Positions 24,173 through 34,136 of a DNA stretch of 64,000 nt are shown one piece after another. The notes below the pieces were generated by a model, which worked only from the letters and a program-made list of their open reading frames with translations, was not told where the DNA came from and made no database searches. The position numbers and the translations under genes are program-made. The DNA lies in NCBI GenBank assembly GCA_023374025.1, contig SIJG01000010.1:1835660-1899659 (forward strand). The letters are read 5' to 3'. The number at the start of each line of letters is the position of its first letter. The stretch's first letter is position 1. The stretch comes from Heterodera schachtii (taxonomy: Eukaryota > Nematoda > Chromadorea > Rhabditida > Heteroderidae).

Positions 24173-24363
24173 AAGAAAGAGAGAACAAGAGCGACAGAGA
24201 GAGAGAGAGAAGCGAGAGACTGAGAGAGAGAGCGATAGAAGAAAGAGAACGGCGGGAGGAGGACGAAGCGGTAAAGAAAGATGATGAGAGACTAAGAGAG
24301 AGAGAGAGAGAGAGAGGAAGAGAGAGAGAGAGAGGGAAGAGAGAGAGAGAGACCGAGAGAGTG
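24131..24363. repeat. GA microsatellite
   Basis: Nearly pure (GA)n with short interruptions, matching the GA tract after the second copy of the GC-rich block at 25680-25772. Confidence 0.85.
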
Positions 24364-24372
24364 TGTGGCAGG

Positions 24373-25157
24373 GGTGCTAGGACGAAGTCCGAATAGGGCA
24401 AGTGTGGGCGAAGTCCGAATAGGGCAAGTGTGGGCGAAGTCCGAATGGGGCAAATAATTAAATAATTAAAAAATAATAATATTTTATAAATGAAAATTTT
24501 TCATTTTTATATTTTAATACATTTGGATACTTCTAAGCTTTTTTCTAGAAATTTATTTTATTAAATTAAGTTATTTGTTAATACATAAATATTTTTAATG
24601 TATAAGCATTGTCATATGTTTACGACACCCCAATTTTATTCCATAACTTTGTCAAATGACAGTCAATCTTAACGATCTTGGTATCAAAAAATAGCTTAAT
24701 CGAATTCTCGGTTGACCTATTTCGGCATTTTTTGGAAGAACTCAGTTAAACCGGGTTTAAACTGATTTAAAAAGTATGCCATTTTGCATACAAAAGGAAA
24801 AATTTTTTGGGTATAGATAAAATATAAAATTGTTTATTAGCATTAAATATGCACAAAGATAGGCAAATAAAATTTTATTAATGCTTTTGGGAAGTAAAGC
24901 ACATAAAAAATTAAACAAAACAAAATGTTGTGATATCTATATCAAATGAAATGATTAAAAATTATAGTTTTTGATTAAGAACAATTTTTATTTATCAAGA
25001 AAAAAATTATATTTACAGGAATCATTTTTTGGGAATACAATCTATTGATTAATTAAAATGGTTAATTTCATTTAAATATATTTTTTAATTAAATTTAATT
25101 ACTTGCCCCATTCGGACATCGCCCACACTTGCCCTATTCGGACTTCGTCCCAGCAAG
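24373..25157. mobile_element. Foldback element, CGAAGTCCGAATAGGGC modular ends, 9-bp TSD
   Basis: The left arm repeats GGCGAAGTCCGAATAGGGCA two to three times; the right arm is its inverse (CCCTATTCGGACTTCG). The 12-bp ends GGTGCTAGGACG and the reverse complement of CGTCCCAGCAAG match. TGTGGCAGG flanks both sides (24364-24372 and 25158-25166). The interior is AT-rich with no ORF, so it is non-autonomous. The right flank continues GATGGCACGGAATTCCG, the end sequence of the hAT-like family, so it landed in an hAT remnant. Confidence 0.8.
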
Positions 25158-25329
25158 TGTGGCAGGGATGGCACGGAATTCCGACATTAAATGCAGGGAT
25201 ATGATTTCCATCCTTTTATGGCAAGGATATTTTGACAAAAATATTAGAAAAAGTTACTCCGGCCAAAATACAAACCATTTGAATACAAATTAAAATTTTT
25301 CATTGCATTTGGTAAAATTCTTACGCGTC

Positions 25330-25737
25330 CTTGGGTTTCACGAATTTTTCAAGGTATGTCCTTGGAAGTGGTGTCGCGTGCGTTGGCGGCGACGACGGCG
25401 TGCCGTGGCACGTGCAAATGTGTGTTGCTGACAACAGCGACGACAGCAGCAGATGGTTCCACTGACGGCGGATGATGCGCGGCACGCCGCGCGATGGGTG
25501 CCGCGGATGAGCCGATCAGTAATCAGCAGTAGGCGATGATAAGAGTGGTGGGTGGCACTAATAGGTAGGAGGGGACTCAATTGGGAAATTACGGTATTAT
25601 TGGCAAAATAATATATAAATTCTGAATAAAGTGATCAGGATATCAACGGGAGGAGGGGGAAGTAGTAAAGAAAGATTATGAGCGAGAGAGAGAGAGCGAT
25701 AGAGAGAGAGAGAGAGACACAAAGAAAGAGAGGACGG

Positions 25738-25771
<34 letters not shown>

Positions 25772-25780
25772 ATGAACTGA
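25330..25780. repeat. GC-rich duplicated block, copy 2, with GA tract
   Basis: Second copy of the block at 23750, slightly expanded in its GC-rich part (a CAGCGACGACAGCAGCAGATGG segment) and again followed by a GA microsatellite (25680-25772). Confidence 0.65.
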
Positions 25781-26360
25781 AAAGAGACCAGTTGTTCCCC
25801 CTCTTCGTTACCATTAAAAGGAGGGCCAGTATGCCCTGATAAGTGATCACAGCCCAATTCAATAATTGGTATAAATGATCATTTTTCTTTGGTTTTTTTT
25901 TGGGCAGGTGCCTGGTGGTGATGGTGTTAATCCAAGACTCATTTTAAATTTGTACATAAAATTTTATATATTTTTATTTTTGTAAGTGATGCGTCATCAA
26001 AAGGCGTGCGTTCCTTTGGGCGGTGATTCCCCCCCCCCCCCCCCATTTTCCCGTCCAAAGATGGGCCAGGGGAACGGTGACCGATGAGCGAGCGCATCAT
26101 CAGCAACAGCATATCATCCCCGGTTGATAGGCTTCCGTCTCTATGTTTTTTTGTCCCTCCCTTTTACCTCAAATTCCCCCCCCCCCCCCCCCCCCTCACT
26201 TTTTTTTGCTCCCACATTTGTCTGTTTCACCATCCTGTGTAACACTTTTTGCACGAACAATTGGAAATAATAAAATGATGGGATTTTAATGGATTTTGAA
26301 AATATAATTTAATTTATTTTTAATATTTTCAGCCATTGAACAGCGTACAATTCATCAACA
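25781..26360. other. Upstream region of the repeat-protein gene
   Basis: AT-rich, with C runs at 26030-26043 and 26177-26195. A polypyrimidine tract and AG at about 26331-26332 precede the ATG at 26361 by 28 bases. In a nematode this could be either a trans-splice (SL) acceptor or a normal intron acceptor. Confidence 0.45.
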
Positions 26361-28032
26361 ATGAAAACTTTTTTGGAGACGAAGAAGGGACGAGCCGCGA
26401 CGGCAGCAGCGGCGGCGGCGGCAGGGCGAAAAGCCACGGCAAATGCAAAGAAAATCAGTGAGTTTAGCATTCTTGAAAATTCAAGTCTCTATTGCACTTT
26501 TTGAGTCCGATATATTTTTATGAGTGCAATCAGCGTTTTTGATAGAGACCGGAGGGATTCACCGCAAAAAGTTGTTCAAATAAATAAAGGGAGTTGAAAA
26601 TAAAAAATAAAATATAGTTAAAATTTTTTTTGTTAGAATAAATTATAAAAAATAATTCATTTGAAGTAGGTAAATTGAAAAATTTTTCTGATTTTTCACC
26701 CTAAAATTTATTTTTTTTTATTTCAAATTTCTGCTTACTAATTTTTTCTGTCTATTTTTTCATTAATAAAGGATTGTCCTTTAAATTTATGCATTAAAAA
26801 TATTTTTCTGAGTTTTTAATTAAATTTTCGAATTACTCCCGCTCCCGTCCGGGACTCCCGTTAAAAATGGACGGGATTTGAACGGGAGCGGGATTTTTAT
26901 GGGAATCCCGTTCGGGACTCCCGTCCCGGAAAATTTTGAACTCCCGAACCCGCTCCCGAAAATTTTTTTTTACCAGACTAGTTTTTGAGTACAATTTATT
27001 TTTAATTAATAAAATTAATTTTTGAGTCCATTTATTAGAGCGAAAATTTTTTAAATTTTGCAGGACAATAGAGGGCGCTTCACGTTCTTTTGCAATTTTT
27101 TTCTTGAATATTTACGATTTCTCCAAATTTTCATTGAACAATGAAAGCAAAAATTTTATTGCTTTTTCAAATAAATTGTCTCAAAAACAAAAATTATTAA
27201 TGTTTCAGCCTCCGCCAGCTTTTACATTCTGCTGCTTTTTATTATGCTTCTCGTGCCGTGCGCGACGCCGACGAGATTAAATGACGAAGAAGGTACGGCG
27301 GCGAACGACAAAGCGGCGAACAACACCAAAAAGAATGGCACCGAAACGAACGGCGCCGAAACGAAAGGCACCGAAAAGAATGGCACCGCGGCAAGAGACA
27401 ACGGCCTGCAGGGAGGAGGCAGCAACGGCGGTCAGGGCGGCACCAACGGCGAGCAGGTCGGCAGCAGCAACGGTGGTCAGGACGGCACCAACGGCGAGCA
27501 GGTCGGCAGCAGCAACGGCGGTCAGGGCGGTAGCAGCAACGGCGGGCAGGGGGGCAGCAGCAACGGTGGTCAGGACGGCACCAACGGCGAGCAGGTCGGC
27601 AGCAGCAACGGCGGTCAGGGCGGTAGCAGCAACGGCGATCAGGATGGCACAAACGGCGGGCAGGGCGGCAGCAGCAACGGCGGGCAGGGGGGCAGCAGCA
27701 ACGGTGGTCAGGGCGGCAGCAGCAACGGCGGGCAGGGGGGCAGCAGCAACGGTGGTCAGGACGGCACCAACGGCGAGCAGGGGGGCAGCAGCAACGGTGG
27801 TCAGGGCGGCAGCAGCAACGGTGGTCAGGGCGGCAGCAGCAACGGCGGGCAGGGGGGCAGCAGCAACGGCGGGCAGGGAGGCAGCAAAGATGGGCAGGGC
27901 GTCGACACTTTAAAAAAAGTCGCCATTTGGATTGGTGCAATACTTCTTCCATTCATTCTGGCGTTTTGCCTGTTATGCACATATATTTGCATCAAACGGT
28001 GCCTGCGCCGTCGGCGTAAGAGTTTTAATTGA
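26361..28032 (+). CDS. Signal/TM protein with two-motif glycine-rich repeat domain (HYP-effector-like)
   Basis: Two exons (26361-26457 and 27209-28032, GT-AG, phase 1) encode 306 residues. An Ala/Lys-rich start (MKTFLETKKGRAAT) precedes the hydrophobic segment FYILLLFIMLLVPCATP, a signal peptide or signal anchor at about residues 36-52. A Lys/Asn/Thr-rich spacer (KNGTETNGAETKG) follows. The repeat domain is made of 8-residue units (xGSSNGGQ, 24 nt) and 7-residue units (xGTNGEQ, 21 nt) in the order A B A B AAA B AA B AAAA B AAAA. Then come GVDTLKK, a second hydrophobic segment (IWIGAILLPFILAFCLLCTY) and a basic tail (KRCLRRRRKSFN). Unit lengths are all multiples of three, so changes in unit number keep the frame. 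The conserved-ends, variable-middle design resembles the HYP effectors of cyst nematodes, but those are apoplastic. The C-terminal membrane segment and basic tail may point to a different class. Identity is inference. Confidence 0.8.
27415..27897 (+). repeat. 24-nt / 21-nt coding minisatellite
   Basis: Fifteen 24-nt units and five 21-nt units, plus a terminal 21-nt variant (GGSKDGQ). All end in a CAG glutamine codon. The 21-nt unit starts with Asp (Gly only in its first occurrence). After a GEQ unit the next 24-nt unit starts with Val in the first three cases. Open frames in the other five frames here are by-products of the repeat. Confidence 0.9.
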
Positions 28033-28091
28033 ATTTTTGCAATAAATAATATAATAATAATTGAGCAAAAAAAAACTAAAGTGGTGGAAAA

Positions 28092-28925
28092 CAGGGATGG
28101 CACGGAATTCCGACTTCCGACTTCCGAGTTCCGACTTCCGACATTTTTGGGGTCGGAATTCCGACTTCCGACTTCCGAAAATTTTTGGGGCCTCGGAATT
28201 CCGACTTCCGAGTTCCGAAATTTTTGATGAAAAGTCGGAATTTTTCGGAATTTTTTTTTTTTGAGTTTTTTTTCAAAAAATTAGCAAATTTTGTACAATT
28301 CTGTTAATAAATTGCATAGAAATTTTCAATTTTTTTCCGGCGGTGCCTATCGGCACCGCCGGACTCAAAATTACTTAATTTTCTTGAAAAATTATCCAAA
28401 AATCGCTAAATTTGGCCATTTTTTGTACAAAATCTGTTAACAAATCGCATTAAAAATCACTAAAATTTTCCCGGCGGCGCCTATCGGCACCACCGGACCC
28501 CTCCCCGAAGTTCCCCAAATTTTTTTGGATAAAACGCGCCGCAAAAAAGGGTGTAACTGTCCCAAAAAAATCTAAATAATGTATAATTGCTTAAAATAAT
28601 TTGAAAATCATTTAAAAAAATTTCAAATAAATATAGAAATAAACTAAAAACAATTTTAAATTACCTTTTACATGGTTAAAATTTTAAAATTTAGCCTATT
28701 AAATATTAAAAATTTTTTTATTATATTTTATTTTTTTGAAAAATTCCGACTTCCGACTTCCGAGTTCCGACTTCCGACGTTTTTGGGGTCGGAATTCCGA
28801 CTTCCGACTTCCGAAAAATTTTCGAGCCTCGGAATTCCGACTTCCGACTTCCGAAAAATTTTTCGCCCCCGGAATTCCGACTTCCGACTTCCGAAATTTT
28901 TTGGTGCCTCGGAATTCCATCCCTG
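28092..28925. mobile_element. Non-autonomous hAT-like element, copy 1 (834 bp)
   Basis: The ends are CAGGGATGG...CCATCCCTG with an exact 8-bp target duplication GTGGAAAA (28084-28091 and 28926-28933), both typical of hAT elements. Long subterminal arrays of the word TTCCGACTTCCGA sit at each end. Two GGCGGTGCCTATCGGCACC hairpins lie inside. There is no transposase frame. It lies 60 bp after the stop codon of the repeat-protein gene. Confidence 0.9.
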
Positions 28926-28933
28926 GTGGAAAA

Positions 28934-29353
28934 TGCATTTACATACCAAAATGGCCTAAAAATTAAACAGTGGGGTTTAATTGGATGGCGTGACGTTAAT
29001 CAAAAACCATCAAATGAAAAAATTTTTTTTCATTAACTTTGCTTAAAAGCAATAAAATTTTTAATTCCTTATATCACTCGATAGCCCAAAGTTTTTTCTA
29101 TTTAATGTAAAATTTAAAAAGTTTTCCTTAAGTTTCAAGAAGGTTATGACCAAAAAGGTCCAAAAAAAAAACTTGGCCTTTTGAATTTTTCTCAGGCCAT
29201 AACTTTTTTGAAACTTAACGAATTTTTTTGAAATTTGTAGGATAATAGAAAAAACAGACCTTTTTATTTAAAATTTTGGTTCATTTTGTGCTAAGTTACG
29301 AATAATTTTCTGTCTAAAATTTTCCATTTGATGATTTTTGACTAATGTCCCAG
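28934..29353. other. AT-rich spacer
   Basis: Palindromic pairs of AAACTT/AAGTTT-type words near 29100-29230 hint at an old inverted repeat. I see no gene. Confidence 0.4.
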
Positions 29354-29543
29354 CACCAATTGCATTCGCTTTTCCATAGGCCGCGCGAGGCGTCAGGGCA
29401 AAAAGGAGGCGACGGGGGACGAAACGGCGGCGGCGGAAGAGAAGGGCGAGGAAGAAGAAGAACAACTCAGCTTTTTGTCCGAGCTAAAGAGTGCCGTCAG
29501 TTTCCGCCGGGCAAAACTCACCAATCGCGAAATGTTCGTTTAG
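29354..29543 (+). CDS. Possible orphan terminal exon
   Basis: After an AG at 29352-29353, one frame is open to a TAG at 29541-29543. It encodes a Lys/Glu-rich segment (KKEATGDETAAAEEKGEEE) followed by LSFLSELKSAVSFRRAKL and NREMFV. Codon use and composition look coding. No upstream partner exon was identified. The phase fits exon 26361-26457 read in its second frame, but this is only a possibility. Confidence 0.35.
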
Positions 29544-30095
29544 CTTTGTGAGCCTGGAGAGCCAAAAAAAAGTTTTTTGAAAATACAAAAAAAATTTTTT
29601 TAAATCCAAAAAAATGAAAATACAAAAAAATTAAATTTTTTATTTACAATTTTGGCTCTAATTTTTCTTTTTTCATAACAATGATTATTCAATTATTCAT
29701 TTAACACATACTCACTAATATGTATTTGCTATTGTCAAATTATCATTTCATATTTTGCAAATTTCTTTTCGCTTTAAAACATAAAAATAAAAAAAGAAAA
29801 AAAACTCAAAATTTAATTATTTTTGCAAAATTTTTCTATTTTTATTCATTCATTCTTTTCTGTTTCACTCACTAAATCATTCATTATTCGTTTTATTTAT
29901 TCAATGTGTTTTGGTTCACCAAAATCAATCCATTCATCAAAATTGTCATCAATGCAAATCATTATTTAATTGCTTTGGCTACATTTTCAATTAAGCAAAC
30001 AAATAAAGAACAAAAGCAAAAGGTCACAAAAATTTGAATAAAAAAATTTACATAATATAAAATAAAAAAATTAATTAATGGTAATTACTAATTAG
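29544..30095. other. AT-rich intergenic sequence
   Basis: Long A/T-rich stretch with short CATTCATT-type repeats. I see no gene, and no structured RNA that I could recognise. Confidence 0.5.
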
Positions 30096-30643
30096 TAGGG
30101 CTGGGAATTTTATGTAAATACATGTTTTTTTCCTGGCTTCTCCATGCTCTAAATACTAGGAAAAACATTTTTCTTTTTTGTGTTTGCGAACAAAAACCGG
30201 GACTTTTACATTTTCGGGGTTTTTCTACATATTACATATATACATATTTTGCAATTTTTGAGGATTTTTAAGGAAAATTTTTTAGATTCCCCAAAAAGTC
30301 CAAAATTTCCAATTTTTTTTCGTGCACTTTATCATTTTTTTTTAATTTTTTGAAAATCTACCCTAAAAAATCGGTTTGTTCCCAAAAAATAAGATATCAA
30401 AAATAAATTTTCAAAATGATTCTAAACCTATTTTGGTCATTTTTTATGGCATTTTGTGCCTATTTCACTTTTTACGAAGAATTTTTTTTCAAAAAATAAC
30501 CATTTAAAAATATTTTGTTTACATACCTATTTTAGTACATATTTGGGGATTTTTATACATATTTCATACATATTTTAATTCATTTTTTTATACATATTAT
30601 TTAAATATTTCGCGATTTTTCTTACATAAAATTCCCAGCCCTA
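30096..30643. mobile_element. hAT-like MITE with TAGGGCTGGGAATTTTATGT ends
   Basis: The ends TAGGGCTGGGAATTTTATGT and ACATAAAATTCCCAGCCCTA are inverted copies. The 8-bp duplication CTAATTAG is exact (30088-30095 and 30644-30651). The interior is AT-rich and non-coding. A lone right end of the same family (ATAATTCCCAGCCCTA) lies in a cadherin intron at about 52294-52310. Confidence 0.88.
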
Positions 30644-30787
30644 CTAATTAGGCATATAATTAAAAGGTAATTCAGAAAATGGTCACTGACAAATTGGTCG
30701 GCCAAATAATTTACGGATTAAAAATTTTTTTCATTAATTCCAAAAAAAGAATCAACAAAAATGCACATCTTTTCGCCTGACCATTCA

Positions 30788-31769
30788 CTATTTAACCATC
30801 AGCAGCAAAACGATGGCCAAAATGGTGGCGACGGTGGCCGAGGCGAAGCGGTCCGAAAGGCCTTTTGACCCTGATTTGGTCGTCGTTTCTTTGATTTTTT
30901 TATTTTAAAGACCTTCGGCAGGGAACGGAATGTCCTGATTTTCGGCGCCCAATTCGCACGAACATTTCCACAACACTCCGTCGGGATGGGGTTCTTCCGC
31001 ATTCCTTGCTTTGATTAGATCGTCACAAGCTTTCTTTAAGAATTGCGGCTGCGTGAAACAATTTAAGTCATTGAAGAACAATTTGCCTTTAAATTCAAAT
31101 TTTTGCGAGTGGCGCTTTTTCGAAAGTCAAAATTTCATGGATAAATTTTTAAAAAAATTCCCATTAAAAAATTTTTTTTTAGACCAATTGCGCAAAATTA
31201 TTTATGATATATATAATTTATTTTTACCTGCGGAGCAATTCACTTTGACACAATAATTGTGATTCGATTTGCAATCTCTGATAAAATATTTATCAATGAT
31301 AACACTCGTATTTCTTGAGCCAGACCAGCAACGCAATGCTGAAAAAAAAACTCGAAATGTGACAGGGAAGTTAAGTTCGCGCATGCCGGAAATTTTTTAA
31401 AAGAAAATTTTGGCCAAGTCCAGAATTTTCTTATTTAAAAAATATGCTTTGAACAGATCGCCAAAAGATGACAAATACCAAAAATGGCCCCCAGTGGGAG
31501 CGGCACAGATTTCCGGTTTTCGACTTTTGGTTTCCCTCACTTTTGGGTCAGGATCGGATTTCGAAAAATTTTTGGGTCTCGAAGGACCATCCTTGGCCCC
31601 CACCCTGCTGTATTAACAAATTTTAAGCAGTTGCAAAAGGGAAATTGAAATTTATTAGCATAAAAATTAATTACATTATTATAATTTTACCAGCACAAAA
31701 TTGTGGAAGCACAGCAACAAACAGCAAAACGGTGAAGGTCGGACGGGGAAGGAAGCTGTAGAAGTTCAT
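30788..31769 (-). CDS. Ly6-like small cysteine-rich protein with GPI-type C-terminus
   Basis: Exons 31769-31691, 31338-31228, 31029-30913 and 30870-30788 join in phase into 129 residues. A signal peptide (FTVLLFVAVLPQFCA) leads into a cysteine-rich domain starting LRCWSGSRNTS, with RDCKSNHNYCVKVNC, ACDDLIKARN and LWKCSC. The protein ends SDRFASATVATILAIVLLLM then VK, a hydrophobic tail typical of GPI-anchor signals. The LxCYS-type opening, Cys spacing and tail resemble nematode Ly6/three-finger proteins. Assignment to that fold is inference. The acceptor of exon 3 (AAAG at 31030-31031) is weak but the only one that gives phase. The 5' half is duplicated at 44559-45100. Confidence 0.75.
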
Positions 31770-32245
31770 TTTGTTTATTTGATTTATCGTTTTTGTTCTA
31801 CAAAATTAAAATTATTTTACCAATTTAAATTATTAAAAATATTATTTTTAATTATAATACAATAAAATTAATGTTTATGTGCTGGTTTTCAATCCACAAA
31901 TTAAATGATTGAGCCCAATTCATTCACATTTGACGACTGACTGTTCTGCCTCTGCTCTGATTATGATCAGCAGCACATTCGGGCCTGATCGGTGAATAAT
32001 AATGAATGGCAAAAATTGTGGCCGAATGATTCATTTGGGAAAAGCGATTGGATGACTTTTAATTGGTGTCAGTAGTAAATACAGACACCAAAAACAGCAG
32101 CAGAGATATGTGGAAATTGGAAAAAGATAAAAACGGGCAAAAATAAATTAAAAATTATTAAAAATGAATAAATTTTGTAGGAATAAAAATATATTTTTTA
32201 GTTAAATATTCTTAACTAATTTTTGCTAATAATTTTAAAAGATTT
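31191..32245. repeat. Segmental duplication, copy 1
   Basis: About 1.05 kb nearly identical, in the same orientation, to 44522-45576 (offset 13,331). It covers exons 1-2 of the Ly6-like gene and about 470 bp of its upstream region. The few differences seen are single bases. Confidence 0.92.
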
Positions 32246-32722
32246 TTTCCAAAAAAGTCATTCTTAAGGATGTAAATATTTCGTCTTTTTCGTCCAAATT
32301 CCGTTTGACGAAAACGAAACGACGAGACCAAAAGTCCCGGTAACGTGATTTTGAATCCCGGAAATCCCAGTCCAGAATCGAGCCCTGATTTTCCTGTCCT
32401 GGGTTTTTCAAAATTCCGGGGCATTCCGATGTTCTGATTTTGAAAATTTTTCGATCGCACCCCTGGCTTTGTCCCCCCCTTTTTTGTAATAAATTTTTTT
32501 TCTTCAAAAAAGTCGTAAAACATTTTTCCAAGGGTTTTTGGGCTCGCTGATCATGAATCCGGCACCCATTTCGACCCAATTTCGAATCCCTGACGAATTT
32601 GAACAAAAATGAGCAGCAAAAATGATCAGTAAATCAATGTAAATTTGAGTTTTTTAGGCTAAATATTATTATTTATTAAAGCATTTGGCTCATTTGCAAA
32701 ACGACAAAGTCATCGCGTGGCC
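32246..32722. other. Intergenic, unassigned
   Basis: CCCGGAAATCCC and TTCCGGGGCATTCCG words near 32335-32430 suggest the remains of a GC-rich repeat. I see no gene. Confidence 0.4.
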
Positions 32723-33849
32723 ATGCAAAAGAACAGACGGTAAGGAAATCTTTTTTCGAATTTATAATATAATTAATTTCCCACATTTCAGTTGGGTGTG
32801 CAACGACATTTGGATGGACATGTTCCCGCAATTTGACCATGCTCAACTCGGCCTCAAATTGGCACTCCTTTTGCCACGTTTCAATCGTTCATATCACAAA
32901 TCATTTTAACTATTTTTCAGTTACATTGACCATTCCGTAATCAAATTTCTTCGTGCCAATCAACAAATTTGGGACAAAGCCATCAATTTTGAATTGCATT
33001 TGCCTTTCCCTTATAAAGCCAAGGATGCCCACCCAATTTGGAGTGCTTTTGCCCGTGAAATTTGGCCCATTTTTGCGTCAAACATCCGCTTTTTGAAGTT
33101 TTATTATGGTCATGATTTGGACAATTTGCGTCTCCACACTTCGCCGACAGTTCTCTCCGATCTCGACATTATTTCAATCCATTTCGATAATTGTTGCCTG
33201 ATTCAATTGCTGATGATGGGCCAAATGCAACTGCTGGCCAAGCATTGTCAAAATGGTTGCACATTCCGACAAAAGATGGAAGGCCAAAGCAATTGATGTG
33301 CAGTGATTATGCGCATACATCAGAAACCACAGGATGGGTCAACAGTTTCAAAGAGGTATGTGGCCAAATTTCGTAAAACCTTTTGGATTTATTGCCATTT
33401 GCCTTTCGTTTCCAAATGTTTAGGCATTTATCCGTGCCACCAATTCTTCGGCCAGCTACATCATTCGAATTGATCTTGACCGTTTTGAACCAACGGGAAT
33501 TACGCCATTTGAATTGGTGAACGAACGGACCAACGAAATGCTGACATTGGAGAAAGAAGAATGCAATGATGAAAATATAGAGATCGAAGACGATGATGAA
33601 TTGGATTAGCGATGGATAATGAAGCGATGCCAAATTGGGAGAACGGCGGATATTCGATGGGAGGATGAAAAGACGGACAAATTCAATGTCAACTTTTCGC
33701 CTTGTGGATTTGGGTCAGCATTTTTTTTAAGTACATAATTTAATTTGCCCTTCGTTTAGGCCATTGTCTCCACCAAAGGCGGGCAAAAAGAACGCAAAAA
33801 ATCGTCTGAAAATGAATCCCGGGCCCAGCGGACAGCGGAAGAAAAAGTG
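32723..33849 (+). pseudogene. F-box-like family member, disrupted
   Basis: Segments seen: MQKNRRWVCNDIWMDMFPQF then DHAQLGLKLALLLPRFN (32723-32739 joined to 32792 onward); YIDHSVIKFLRANQQIW (from about 32922); IWPIFASNIRFLKFYYG; then in another frame DDGPNATAGQALSKWLHIP (from 33200); RATNSSASYIIRIDLDRFEP and PFELVNERTNEMLTLEK; RWIMKRCQIGRTADIRWED; and a last exon ending PSGQRKKK. These blocks and their order fit a large family I associate with potato cyst nematodes, with HAQLGLKLALLSPRF near the start and a xVRCPIGR block near the end. Breaks: phase fails across the 32887-32921 intron, there is a frameshift near 33196-33203, and an in-frame TAG sits at 33607-33609 before RWIMKRC. About 60 residues usual between the first two blocks are absent. 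Probably a pseudogene. Confidence 0.75.
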
Positions 33850-34127
33850 AAGAATAATTAGGAAATGAGAAATTCTGATCGATCATTACAAATGGAAAGT
33901 GATCGGATAATTGCTCCTCATATTTATTTGTTGCTTCTTTCGTTTAAATGCATTTAGGTAATTGTTTGGACTTTACACTTTTGGACTTTTACACCAGAAA
34001 ATGAAAGTTTAAAAAAGATAGTAAAAATAATGCTGACTTTCCCTTTCCATCCCCAATGGAACATGAAAAATCAAATTTGTTTATGTTCAATTTTTTGAAT
34101 TTCTAAGGCGCAATTACATTGAGAAAT
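33850..34127. other. Spacer between the F-box-like pseudogene and nested elements
   Basis: AT-rich, no coding signal. Confidence 0.5.
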
Positions 34128-34136
34128 TGCCGGAGG

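Noticed and set aside
27415..27897. Repeat array considered as a CRISPR array
   Set aside because: Units are contiguous with no spacers, lie in frame within a coding exon, and the genome is eukaryotic.
27242..27952. Long minus-strand frame with Cys/Arg/Pro repeats opposite the repeat protein
   Set aside because: A stop-free GC-rich repeat of 24/21 nt opens several frames at once. Only the + frame has a signal segment, a membrane segment and a sensible splice partner.
28092..28925. Frames rich in FRLPTSEFRLP and SEVGIP repeats in the 834-bp elements
   Set aside because: They come from the repeated TTCCGACTTCCGA word in the element ends and occur in several frames. They are not proteins.
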